Source: Acidimicrobiia bacterium (GTDB taxonomy: Bacteria > Actinomycetota > Acidimicrobiia > IMCC26256 > JAENVU01). Taken from it: 23,174 nucleotides of DNA. A program made the translations under genes and the position numbers. The notes under the pieces were generated by a model. It was not told the origin of the DNA. It made no database searches and saw only the letters and a list, made by a program, of their open reading frames with translations. Below are positions 7,586 through 15,097 of the stretch, in pieces (within the stretch, counting starts at the first letter, position 1; each line of letters opens with the position of its first letter). Where the stretch lies: positions 1 through 23,174 of the forward strand of contig JADGON010000296.1 in NCBI GenBank assembly GCA_017882945.1. Reading direction: 5' to 3'.

Positions 7586-9051
7586 GGAGTCCTCCAATGG
7601 TCCTTGTCCTCGTGTCCGAGGAGCGCGTCGGCCTCCGGGGGTCCCCAGCTACCGGCTTCGTAGAAGCACAGCGGCAACGCGTTGTGCTCGAAGGCCTCGA
7701 CGATCGGCATCACGACCCGCCACGACTGGAGGACCTCGTCGCTGCGCAGGAAGAGCGTGGCGTCGCCCTGCAGCGCGTCGAAGATGACTCGCTCGTAGGC
7801 CTCGGGCGGATCCTCGTCGAACGCCTCCTGGTACGAGAAGTCGAGGTCCACCGTCCGGACCCGGAACGGCGACCCGGGCACCTTGGCGCCGAACGACACC
7901 TCGATGCCTTCGTCGGGCTGGATCCGGAGCACCGTCGTGTTCGGCTCGATCGAGTCCACCGCACTCTTCGGCAGCGGCAGGAACGGCACCTGCTTGTAGC
8001 GCACCGCGACCTCGGTCACGCGCCGGGCCAGCCGCTTGCCGGTGCGCACGAAGAACGGCACCCCGGCCCAGCGCCAGTTGTCGATCTCGAGGCGCAACGC
8101 GAGGAACGTCTCGGTGGTGCTGTCGGGCGAGACTCCTTCTTCGTCGCGGTAGCCGGGCACCGGCTCTCCATCGACGACTCCGGCGCTGTACTCGCCCCGC
8201 ACGACCAGCTGGGGAAGGTCCCAGGGCTGCAAGGGGCGGATCGACCGGAGCAGCTTGACCTTCTCGTCGCGCACGGCGTCCGCGGCAAAGCTCGCGGGCG
8301 GCTCCATCGCGGTGAGCGCGAGGACCTGGAGCAGGTGGTTCTGCACGATGTCGCGCAGCGCACCCGCCTGCTCGTAGAACGTGCCCCGGTGCCCGACCCC
8401 AAGGGACTCGGCCACCGTGAGCTCGACGTGATCCACGTATCGACGGTTCCACAACGGCTCGAAGATCGCGTTCGCGAACCGCAGCGCCAAGATGTTCTGC
8501 ACCGTCTCCTTGGCCAGGTAGTGGTCGATGCGGAAGATCTGGTGCTCCTGGAAGACCGCGTGCAGCTCGTCGTCGAGCTCCTGGGCGGTCGCGAGGTCGT
8601 GACCGAACGGCTTCTCGATCACCAGGCGTCGGAACGTCCCGGGCGGCTCCTCGGCCATGCCTTCTGCGCCCAGCGCCCGGGCCACCTTCGCGAACGCGCT
8701 GGGCACGGTGGCGAGGTAGTACAGCCGGTTCCCCGCGGTTCCGTGCTTCACATCACAGGCGTCGAGGGTCTCCTTCAGCCGGACGAACGTGTCCTCGTCG
8801 TCGAACGAGCCGGCGACGTAGTGAAAAGACACGCCGCGGGCGGCGAGACCGGGGGCACGCGCCGCGAAGTCCTCGTCGGACATCTCGGTGCGAGCCACGC
8901 CGATGACGGCGAACCGCTTCGGGATCTGGTTCCGCTCCGCGAGACGAGTCAGGGCGGGATAGAGCTTGCGGCCGGCCAGGTCTCCGGTGGCACCGAACAC
9001 CACCAGGGCACCCGAGAGCGCGACGTGGGCTCCGTCGCTTCGCTCCGTCAT
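7582..9051 (-). CDS. zwf: Glucose-6-phosphate 1-dehydrogenase
   Basis: The 489-aa enzyme oxidises glucose 6-phosphate to 6-phosphogluconolactone with NADP+ (or NAD+). Visible motifs are the dinucleotide-binding GATGDLAGRKLYPAL (20-34), VIEKPFGHDL (144-153), the substrate/catalytic signature RIDHYLAKE (174-182) and the catalytic-His segment RDIVQNHLLQ (233-242), with Asp176 and His239 matching the family's catalytic pair. The signature usually reads RIDHYLGKE; the Gly-to-Ala change at 180 is the only oddity. Start ATG 9051 has GGAGG nine bases upstream and a TATGAT -10 candidate about 30 bases upstream, so zwf-pgl appears to have its own promoter. The gene overlaps pgl by four bases; no opcA gene lies between them. 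Confidence 0.96.
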   Translation of the reverse strand: MTERSDGAHVALSGALVVFGATGDLAGRKLYPALTRLAERNQIPKRFAVIGVARTEMSDEDFAARAPGLAARGVSFHYVAGSFDDEDTFVRLKETLDACDVKHGTAGNRLYYLATVPSAFAKVARALGAEGMAEEPPGTFRRLVIEKPFGHDLATAQELDDELHAVFQEHQIFRIDHYLAKETVQNILALRFANAIFEPLWNRRYVDHVELTVAESLGVGHRGTFYEQAGALRDIVQNHLLQVLALTAMEPPASFAADAVRDEKVKLLRSIRPLQPWDLPQLVVRGEYSAGVVDGEPVPGYRDEEGVSPDSTTETFLALRLEIDNWRWAGVPFFVRTGKRLARRVTEVAVRYKQVPFLPLPKSAVDSIEPNTTVLRIQPDEGIEVSFGAKVPGSPFRVRTVDLDFSYQEAFDEDPPEAYERVIFDALQGDATLFLRSDEVLQSWRVVMPIVEAFEHNALPLCFYEAGSWGPPEADALLGHEDKDHWRTP

Positions 9052-9080
9052 TCCTTCGATCCTCCGGTCGGCCGCGCGGG

Positions 9081-9086
9081 ATCATA
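9081..9086 (-). promoter_or_regulatory. Candidate -10 element (TATGAT) for zwf
   Basis: On the minus strand TATGAT differs from the consensus TATAAT at one position. It lies in the 41-bp gap between the divergent zwf and methyltransferase-glycosylase genes and would give a leader of about 23 nt containing the GGAGG ribosome binding site of zwf. A -35 at the ideal spacing would fall inside the opposite coding sequence and is not well conserved. Confidence 0.4.
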
Positions 9087-9092
9087 CGAGGG

Positions 9093-10163
9093 ATGGATGA
9101 GCAAACGGTCCAGATCTACCAGGATCACGCGAGCGAGTGGTCCCGCCGGCGCGCCGGTCGGCACCGGGCCGACGCAGCCGGATTCGTCGAGTCGACCGCG
9201 GCCGATGCCGTGCGGATCGACCTCGGCTGCGGGCCCGGGCACTACACCGCGGACCTCGGAGCTCCGGTCGTGGCGATCGACGCCGCATGGGCCATGTTGC
9301 CGCTCGCTCGCGCGGCAGCTCCGAGCGCGCTCTGCATCCAGGCCGACCTCGAGGCGCTGCCGTTCCGGTTCGCGTCGCTCGGCGGCGCATGGGCCCGGCA
9401 CAGCTACCTGCACGTCGCGCCGCAGCGGCTGCCGCAGGCGCTTGCGCAGCTCCACCACGCCCTGGCCGTCGGGGCTCCGATCGCGCTCTCGATGAAGCTC
9501 GGAGACTACGAAGGCAACGCGCTTCCGGGTGACGACTTTCCGGGCCGCTTCTTCGCGCTCTGGCCACCCGAACGGCTCACCGAGGTCCTGCGCGGTGCCG
9601 GCTTCGACGAGACCGAGTGCGAGGTGAGCGACTCCTCGATCCATGTCCGTGGGTCCCGGGCCCGCACCCTGCCGGACTTCGTCGGCCCCGACATGCGCAT
9701 CCTCGTGTGCGGGCTGAATCCGAGCCTGCGCGCCGCCGATGTCGGGGTGGGCTTCGCCGGTCCCAGCAACCGCTTCTGGCCCTGCGCCATCGATGCCGGT
9801 CTGACGACGGTCGCACGCGATCCCTGGCACGCGCTGTGTCACCACGGGATGGGCATGACCGACCTGGTCAAGCGCGCGACGGTGGGCGCCGCGGAGCTCG
9901 GCGCGAATGAGTACCGGGAGGGTGCACAACGGGTCGAGCGACTCGTGCGGTGGCTCGATCCGGGCGCGGTGTGCTTCGTCGGCCTCGCGGGCTACCGCGC
10001 GGCCGTTGACAAGCGCGCACGACCCGGGGTGCAACCGCAGCGATTCGGTGGCGCGCCCGCGTACGTGATGCCGAGCACCAGCGGCCTCAACGCGCGCGCG
10101 TCGCGCGCCGAGCTCGCCGACCATCTCCGCGCCGCGTGGGTGCTGGGCGACCGGAAGAGCTAA
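9093..10163 (+). CDS. Fusion of a SAM-dependent methyltransferase and a MUG/TDG-type mismatch uracil-DNA glycosylase
   Basis: One 356-aa reading frame contains two complete domains. Residues 1-185 form a class I methyltransferase: motif I DLGCGPGHYTADLG (43-56), the acidic end of strand 2 at AID (61-63), ADLEALPF (84-91), and a post-motif helix after HSYLHV. No NPPY/DPPY DNA-methyltransferase motif is seen. Residues 190-350 form a family-2 uracil-DNA glycosylase (MUG/TDG): GLNPS (207-211) with the candidate catalytic Asn209, FAGPSNRFW (221-229), GMGMTDLVKRAT (252-263) and MPSTSGLNARAS (326-337), the last corresponding to the DNA-intercalation loop. Family enzymes excise U or T from G:U or G:T mismatches. 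ATG 9093 is the start; GAGGG directly abuts it. It is divergent from zwf, and its stop overlaps the tal stop by four bases. The domain assignment is firm; the partner substrate is unknown. Confidence 0.87.
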   Translation: MDEQTVQIYQDHASEWSRRRAGRHRADAAGFVESTAADAVRIDLGCGPGHYTADLGAPVVAIDAAWAMLPLARAAAPSALCIQADLEALPFRFASLGGAWARHSYLHVAPQRLPQALAQLHHALAVGAPIALSMKLGDYEGNALPGDDFPGRFFALWPPERLTEVLRGAGFDETECEVSDSSIHVRGSRARTLPDFVGPDMRILVCGLNPSLRAADVGVGFAGPSNRFWPCAIDAGLTTVARDPWHALCHHGMGMTDLVKRATVGAAELGANEYREGAQRVERLVRWLDPGAVCFVGLAGYRAAVDKRARPGVQPQRFGGAPAYVMPSTSGLNARASRAELADHLRAAWVLGDRKS

Positions 10164-11257
10164 GCCGCGATCTCGGCGGTCCGCTTCTCCAACGTCGCGA
10201 TGAGGTCGCGGTACGACTGCGCGAACGAGTCCACACCCTCGCGTTCGAGGGTGTCGGTCACGTCGTCGAAGTCCACGCCGGCTGTCGCGAGGTCCTTCAT
10301 GACTTCGTGCGCACCGTCGACATCGGCCGCAACCGTGTCGGCCTCGAGGTTGGCGTCGCCCTGGTGCAGCGCGTCGATCGACGCGGGCGCGAGCGTGTTG
10401 ACGGTGTCCGGACCGACGAGGGAGTCGACGTAGAGGGTGGGGGAGTAGGCGGCGTTCTTCGTGGACGTCGACGCCCACAACGGCCGCTGCAGCTTGGCGC
10501 CCTGCTTCGCGAGCGCATCCCACCGGTCACCCTTGAACCGCTCGCGGAACAGCGAGTAGGCGAGCTTGGCGTTGGCCACCGCGGCCCGACCGCGCAACGG
10601 GGAGGCGTCGGCCAGGCGCTGGTCGGTCTCGGTGTCCACCCGGCTCACGAAGAACGACGCCACCGAGCTCACACCGCCGGGGTCGCCACCGGAAGCAACG
10701 AAGCGCTCGAGACCCTTCAGGTACGCCTCGATGACGGCAGCGTGACGGACAAGGCTAAAGATCAACGTGACGTTGACGTTGATGCCTGCCGCGATGGTCT
10801 CCTCGATGGCCGGGATGCCCTCGAGCGTGGCCGGGATCTTGATCAGGATGTTCGGCCGACCGAGCCGCTTGAAGATCGCGGCGGCCTGCTCGATCGTCGC
10901 GGTGGTGTCGTGGGCGAGCAGCGGCGAGACCTCGATCGAGACGAACCCGTCGCCCCGGTCGTAGTGGTCGTAGATGGGCCGGAGCAGGTCCGCGGCGCCG
11001 CCAATGTCGTCGACCGCGAGTGCCCAGAACGCGTCCTCCGCCGAGATGCCCTGCTGGTGCAGCTCGAGCAGCTGGTCGTCGTACCCTTCGCCGCCGGCGA
11101 TCGCCTTGTCGAAGATCGTCGGGTTCGAGGTGACACCCCGGATCCCGTCTTCATCGATGAGTGTCGCCAGCCCGCCGCCGCGCACCATCGTGCGCGTGAT
11201 GTTGTCGTACCAGGGACTCTGGCCGAAGTCGTTGAGTCGTGCGATCGCGCTGGTCAT
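10160..11257 (-). CDS. tal: Transaldolase
   Basis: The 365-aa enzyme transfers a dihydroxyacetone unit between sugar phosphates in the non-oxidative pentose phosphate pathway. Motifs are GVTSNPTIFDKAI (41-53) and NILIKIPATLEGIPAIEE (136-153), in which Lys140 is the expected Schiff-base lysine, followed by INVNVTLIFS. The length and these motifs fit the longer TalB-like actinobacterial type (TIGR00876-like) rather than the short MipB/FSA type. Start ATG 11257 has GAGGAGG four bases upstream, within the end of tkt, and shares an ATGA overlap with the tkt stop. Its TAG stop overlaps the TAA of the convergent fusion gene, so no terminator fits between them. Confidence 0.96.
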   Translation of the reverse strand: MTSAIARLNDFGQSPWYDNITRTMVRGGGLATLIDEDGIRGVTSNPTIFDKAIAGGEGYDDQLLELHQQGISAEDAFWALAVDDIGGAADLLRPIYDHYDRGDGFVSIEVSPLLAHDTTATIEQAAAIFKRLGRPNILIKIPATLEGIPAIEETIAAGINVNVTLIFSLVRHAAVIEAYLKGLERFVASGGDPGGVSSVASFFVSRVDTETDQRLADASPLRGRAAVANAKLAYSLFRERFKGDRWDALAKQGAKLQRPLWASTSTKNAAYSPTLYVDSLVGPDTVNTLAPASIDALHQGDANLEADTVAADVDGAHEVMKDLATAGVDFDDVTDTLEREGVDSFAQSYRDLIATLEKRTAEIAA

Positions 11258-13281
11258 TCGTCCTCCTCGAGTGCAAGCAGAGCTTCGGCGCGTGCCACGA
11301 CGTTGTCCACCGTGAAGCCCATCTCGCGCATGGCGACGTCTCCCGGAGCGGAGGCGCCGAAGTGGTCGATGCCGATCGTGTCGTCGGCGTACCGCTCCCA
11401 CCCGAACGTGCTTGCTGCTTCGACCGCGAGTGTGAGAGCTCCGGGCGGGAACACCTCGGCCTGCTCGTCGTCGGGCAGCGCGGCGAATAGCTCCCAACAC
11501 GGCATCGAGACGACCCGCGCCGAGACTCCCCGTGAAGCGAGCACATCGTGCGCGCCGACGCAGAGCTGCACCTCGGAACCGGTGCCCACGAGCACGATGT
11601 CCGGGCCGGCGGGCTCCTCGTCGACCAGCACGTACGCGCCCCGAGCCACGCCGCGCTCGGCGCGGTCCCCGGTCGCGGCCAGCACCGGGAGCTTCTGTCG
11701 GGTGAGGATGATCGCGCTCGGACCGTCGTTGTTCACGTGCACGCGCCATGCCTCGGCGGTCTCGTTGGCGTCGGCCGGCCGGATCACCCGGATGCCGGGC
11801 ATCGCACGCATCGCCGCGAGCTGCTCGACGGGCTGGTGGGTCGGCCCGTCCTCGCCGAGCCCGATCGAGTCGTGCGACCAGACGAACGCCGTCTTGTACC
11901 CCGAGAGTGCCGCGACGCGCACGGCACCACGCATGTAGTCGCTGAACACGAAGAACGTGCCGCCGAACGGCAGCAGCCCGCCGACTGCCATCCCGTTCAT
12001 GATCGCGCCCATGCCGTGCTCGCGGATCCCGAAGTGGATCTGGCGCCCGCGGAAGTCGTGGGTGCCGATCACACCGGCGTCGGCGAGCAGCTTCGTGCCG
12101 GTGTTGCCCGTGAGGTCCGCGCCGCCGCCGACGAGACCGGGAACCACGTCGGTGATCGCGTCGAGCGTGTCGGAGCATGCCGAGCGGGTGGCGACCGAGT
12201 CTCCGGGCGACCAGCTCGGAAGCTTGCTCTCCCAGCCCTCGATGCCGCGCCCTTCGATGCACGCCGCGTAGTCCTCGGCCATGGCGGGTTCGGCCTTGCG
12301 CATCGCGTCGCGGCGCTGTTCCCAGGCTTCGCGCTGCGCGCGTCCACGGACGCCGATGTCGCGATACCAGGCGACGACGTCGTCGGGCGCGATGAAGTGC
12401 TCGTCGGGCGGCATGTCGAGGATCGTCTTCACCGCGCGGATCTCATCTTCTCCGAGCGCTTCGCCGTGGGCCTTCGAGGTGTCCGTGAAGTTCGGCGACG
12501 GGTACCCGATGTGACTGCGCAGCACGATGACGCTCGGGCGGTCGGCTTCCGCCATGCCTTCGCGGATCGCCCGCTCGAGCGCGTCGAGATCGTTGGCCGC
12601 CTCGCCGACCTCCACGACGTGCCATCCGTAGCCCCGGAAGCGCAGCACCGCGTCGTCGGTGAGCGACAGCTCCGTCGGTCCGTCGATCGTGATGTGGTTG
12701 TCGTCGTAGATCGCGACCAGCCGTCCCAGCCCGAGGTGCCCGGCGAGCGACGCCGCCTCGTGGCTGACGCCCTCTTCGAGGTCGCCGTCGCCGCAGATCG
12801 CGAACACGTGGTGGTCCGTGAGCCCGGGACCGAACCGCTCGCGCAGGTTGGCTTCCGCGAGGGCCAGGCCGACGGAGTTCGCGATGCCCTGCCCGAGCGG
12901 GCCGGTCGTGAGCTCGACCCCGGGGGTGTGCGGGTACTCGGGGTGACCGGGCGTGCGCGAGCCCCACTGGCGGAACTGCTCGATGTCACTGAGCTCGAGC
13001 CCGAAGCCGGTGAGGTAGAGCAGCGAGTAGAGCAACATCGACGCGTGTCCGTTGGAGAGCACGAACCGGTCGCGGTCCGGCCAGTGCGGATCCGCGGCGT
13101 CGAACTTCATCACCCGCGTCCACAGGACGTGAGCCAGGGGAGCCAGCGCCATCGGCGTGCCGGGGTGGCCGGAATTGGCCTTCTGGACCGCGTCCATGGA
13201 CAAGCCACGGATCACGTTGATGCCCCGGGTCTCGATGTCACCCGGCACGGATCCTGTCGATTCAACGGCCGCCACGGTCAT
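11254..13281 (-). CDS. tkt: Transketolase
   Basis: The 675-aa thiamine-diphosphate enzyme transfers two-carbon units between sugar phosphates. Motifs in order: SGHPGTPMALAPLAHVLW (37-54), LSNGHASMLLYSLLYL (75-90), GPLGQGIANSVGLA (127-140), the ThDP/Mg signature GDGDLEEGVSHEA with Asn195 about 30 residues on, and in the pyrimidine-binding domain FGIREHGMGAIMNG with the catalytic Glu, then DSIGLGEDGPTHQPVEQ. Two starts are possible: ATG 13281, with GGGGAG too close for a standard site, and GTG 13290, three codons upstream with no ribosome binding site. I chose the ATG. It is the first gene of a tkt-tal unit; a TAGGCT -10 candidate lies about 50 bp upstream. Confidence 0.95.
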   Translation of the reverse strand: MTVAAVESTGSVPGDIETRGINVIRGLSMDAVQKANSGHPGTPMALAPLAHVLWTRVMKFDAADPHWPDRDRFVLSNGHASMLLYSLLYLTGFGLELSDIEQFRQWGSRTPGHPEYPHTPGVELTTGPLGQGIANSVGLALAEANLRERFGPGLTDHHVFAICGDGDLEEGVSHEAASLAGHLGLGRLVAIYDDNHITIDGPTELSLTDDAVLRFRGYGWHVVEVGEAANDLDALERAIREGMAEADRPSVIVLRSHIGYPSPNFTDTSKAHGEALGEDEIRAVKTILDMPPDEHFIAPDDVVAWYRDIGVRGRAQREAWEQRRDAMRKAEPAMAEDYAACIEGRGIEGWESKLPSWSPGDSVATRSACSDTLDAITDVVPGLVGGGADLTGNTGTKLLADAGVIGTHDFRGRQIHFGIREHGMGAIMNGMAVGGLLPFGGTFFVFSDYMRGAVRVAALSGYKTAFVWSHDSIGLGEDGPTHQPVEQLAAMRAMPGIRVIRPADANETAEAWRVHVNNDGPSAIILTRQKLPVLAATGDRAERGVARGAYVLVDEEPAGPDIVLVGTGSEVQLCVGAHDVLASRGVSARVVSMPCWELFAALPDDEQAEVFPPGALTLAVEAASTFGWERYADDTIGIDHFGASAPGDVAMREMGFTVDNVVARAEALLALEEDE

Positions 13282-13332
13282 GCTCCCCACTGTTCGGTCC
13301 AGATGCGATCCGGCGCTCCATGATCTGCGGCG

Positions 13333-13338
13333 AGCCTA
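13333..13338 (-). promoter_or_regulatory. Candidate -10 element (TAGGCT) for tkt-tal
   Basis: On the minus strand TAGGCT lies in the 98-bp gap between tkt and the end of the FIST gene, and would give a leader of roughly 35-45 nt. No good -35 was found. The same gap shows no hairpin-plus-U-tract that would end the FIST operon transcript. Confidence 0.3.
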
Positions 13339-13379
13339 GGTCGCGTCTCTTGCGAATCGAGGCACATACGGCCTCGGGC

Positions 13380-14546
13380 TCAGTCGCCGAAGAGGGCGAG
13401 GCTGGCCGTGAAGGCGTGCACATGGTTGCGGCCGCCGACCGGTCCGAGCTCGCCCGCGCAGAAGGCGCCGGCGAGGGGCAGGGGGCCCAGCAGTTCCTCG
13501 ACCAGCTCCGCGTCGTGATTCGGTGTGCCGAAGAGTCGCTCCCCGCGTCCGGTGCACGCGAAGAGCAACGCGCTCCTCGCGGTCGCACCGGAGAGCAGCT
13601 CGCCGAGGTCCTCGTCCGCGGCGACGGCGTCGCGGACCTGGAACTGGACCGTGCGCCCGACGCCGACGCTGGTCCCGACGGTGATCGACCCATCCTGCTT
13701 GCTCGCGCCGAGGACACTGCGCACGAGGAAGTCACCCCGGCCGAAGTCGGCCTGATGCTCGTCGACCACGACACCGATCTGCAGGCCCTGCGACAGCAGC
13801 AGCCGCTCCCCGTCCGAGAGGGCTTCCGCGATCTCCGCCAGGCGCTCGAGCGCGGGCTTACCGGCGAGCTCGCGAATGGTGTTGTCGTGCGCGTCCGTGA
13901 CGATGAACGCGCTGCCGATCGGACGGCAGCCCTGCGACACGACGGCCCGCACGGTCGGGGCACCCGCGAGCAGCACCCCGACCGCTCCGTCGCTGCGGAG
14001 CTCGTCGTCGAGCAGAAGGCGGTTGGCCCCGGGGCCGGTGGCCGCCGACGCGAGCCCACCGATGACCTGGAGGTCCGGGTGATCGTCGTCGAGCCGCTCG
14101 ACGAACGTCTCGACCGGGAACGTAAAGGGGTCGGCGAACAGCAACAGCGTGTGCGCGCCGCCGATCGCGTCGTCTTCGGCTCCGGTGCCGGGCGCCGGCC
14201 AGCCACTGATCGCGGGCCCGTCCGGGGTGTTCACGGTGTGCAATCCGACGGGAGTGACGGAGCCATCGACGCGGGCCGCCCACGCCGAGAGCGCGGGAGG
14301 TCCCTCGATCTCGACCGCGCCGCCGATGATCGCGGCGGCGGTCATGCCGACGAGCACGCCCGGTTCCAGGAGGCTCCGGAGCGCAGCGGTCATGTCCTCG
14401 AGCGCGCCCACGAACTGCGGCGACGCGAAGACCACGAGCAGGTCCGGCGGCTCGCCCTCGAGCTGCTCGAGCAGGCTGCCCGCGATCTCACCCACCGCGT
14501 GCGCGGGGATCGGATGCTGCGACAGCGCCGCCGCGTACCGGCTCAC
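13380..14546 (-). CDS. FIST-domain (FIST_N/FIST_C) small-ligand sensor protein
   Basis: The 388-aa product is a two-part FIST protein. The middle SQGCRPIGSAFIVTDAHDN segment (204-222, with Cys207) marks the FIST_N/FIST_C junction. The C-terminal FIST_C signature is AFCAGELGPVGGRNHVHAF (361-379), followed by TASLALF. FIST domains are predicted intracellular ligand-binding modules, often linked to signalling kinases or methyl-accepting proteins; here the protein is stand-alone, with no kinase, HTH or membrane segment. GTG 14546 forms a GTGA overlap with the lutC stop, so it is the last gene of the GT2-nagA-lutABC unit. No ribosome binding site is obvious, consistent with coupling. The ligand is not known. 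Confidence 0.88.
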   Translation of the reverse strand: MSRYAAALSQHPIPAHAVGEIAGSLLEQLEGEPPDLLVVFASPQFVGALEDMTAALRSLLEPGVLVGMTAAAIIGGAVEIEGPPALSAWAARVDGSVTPVGLHTVNTPDGPAISGWPAPGTGAEDDAIGGAHTLLLFADPFTFPVETFVERLDDDHPDLQVIGGLASAATGPGANRLLLDDELRSDGAVGVLLAGAPTVRAVVSQGCRPIGSAFIVTDAHDNTIRELAGKPALERLAEIAEALSDGERLLLSQGLQIGVVVDEHQADFGRGDFLVRSVLGASKQDGSITVGTSVGVGRTVQFQVRDAVAADEDLGELLSGATARSALLFACTGRGERLFGTPNHDAELVEELLGPLPLAGAFCAGELGPVGGRNHVHAFTASLALFGD

Positions 14547-15097
14547 GAGATCACAATCACATCGACGGTCTTGGGGCCGTGCACACCGATGGTCTGGCGC
14601 ATCTCGAGGTCGGCGGTGCGACTCGGACCGCTCACCCAGCTCATGTTGCTGGGGTGCCGATCGCTCGACTGCAACCGCACCGCATCCTCGATCGTGGCGA
14701 CCAGGTCGTCGGCGCGCACGGCGCAGACGTGCGCGGGCGGGATGATGTGCGTGCCGCGCGGCCGTCCGGGACCGCAGGGCAGCAGCAAGGTGCCGGTCGC
14801 CGCGATGCCGGCACGCGCACCGGTCACCCCCGCGCCGGCCTGACCGATCTCCGCGCGCCAGTCGACATCATTGGCCGCAAGCAGCTCACCCCCGGCCCAC
14901 GCCACCTCGTCGCGCAGCCCCAGGCGCTCGATCAGCGGATCGGTCACCGGCATCGCGATCCGTCGCCGGCCGGCCAGCGCGACCGCGCGCTCGGCCACCA
15001 CCCGGGCCGCTTCGGCCGGGGCGAACGGCCCGTGCACCGTCATCCCGTTCTCCGCGGCCGCGACCAGGAACGCATCGATCACCGACTGGCTCACCAT
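14543..15097 (-). CDS. lutC: LutC-like LUD-domain protein (lactate utilization)
   Basis: The 184-aa product is a LUD-domain (DUF162) protein of the LutC type, the third component of the LutABC lactate oxidation system. The characteristic core GIAATGTLLL (97-106) and the C-terminal GPSRTADLE (157-165) and GVHGP (171-175) motifs are present. There are no iron-sulfur cysteines, as expected for LutC. ATG 15097 overlaps the lutB stop by seven bases; the next codon, GTG 15094, would give the GTGA overlap seen elsewhere in this operon and is an equally plausible start. The protein is a little shorter at its N terminus than typical LutC proteins. Confidence 0.9.
   Translation of the reverse strand: MVSQSVIDAFLVAAAENGMTVHGPFAPAEAARVVAERAVALAGRRRIAMPVTDPLIERLGLRDEVAWAGGELLAANDVDWRAEIGQAGAGVTGARAGIAATGTLLLPCGPGRPRGTHIIPPAHVCAVRADDLVATIEDAVRLQSSDRHPSNMSWVSGPSRTADLEMRQTIGVHGPKTVDVIVIS

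Noticed and set aside
7597..9495. 632-codon plus-strand open frame opposite zwf
   Set aside because: It is antisense to a well-conserved zwf and runs out of frame into the methyltransferase gene; no domain is recognisable.
9660..9720. Frameshift or gene-fusion artefact at the junction of the methyltransferase and glycosylase domains
   Set aside because: The frame is continuous, codon use is uniform across the junction and both domains are full length; there is no internal stop or ribosome binding site suggesting two genes, though read-level confirmation is not possible here.
10136..13323. Two long plus-strand open frames opposite tal and tkt
   Set aside because: Both tal and tkt are unambiguous on the minus strand; these frames have shadow-type composition and no motifs.
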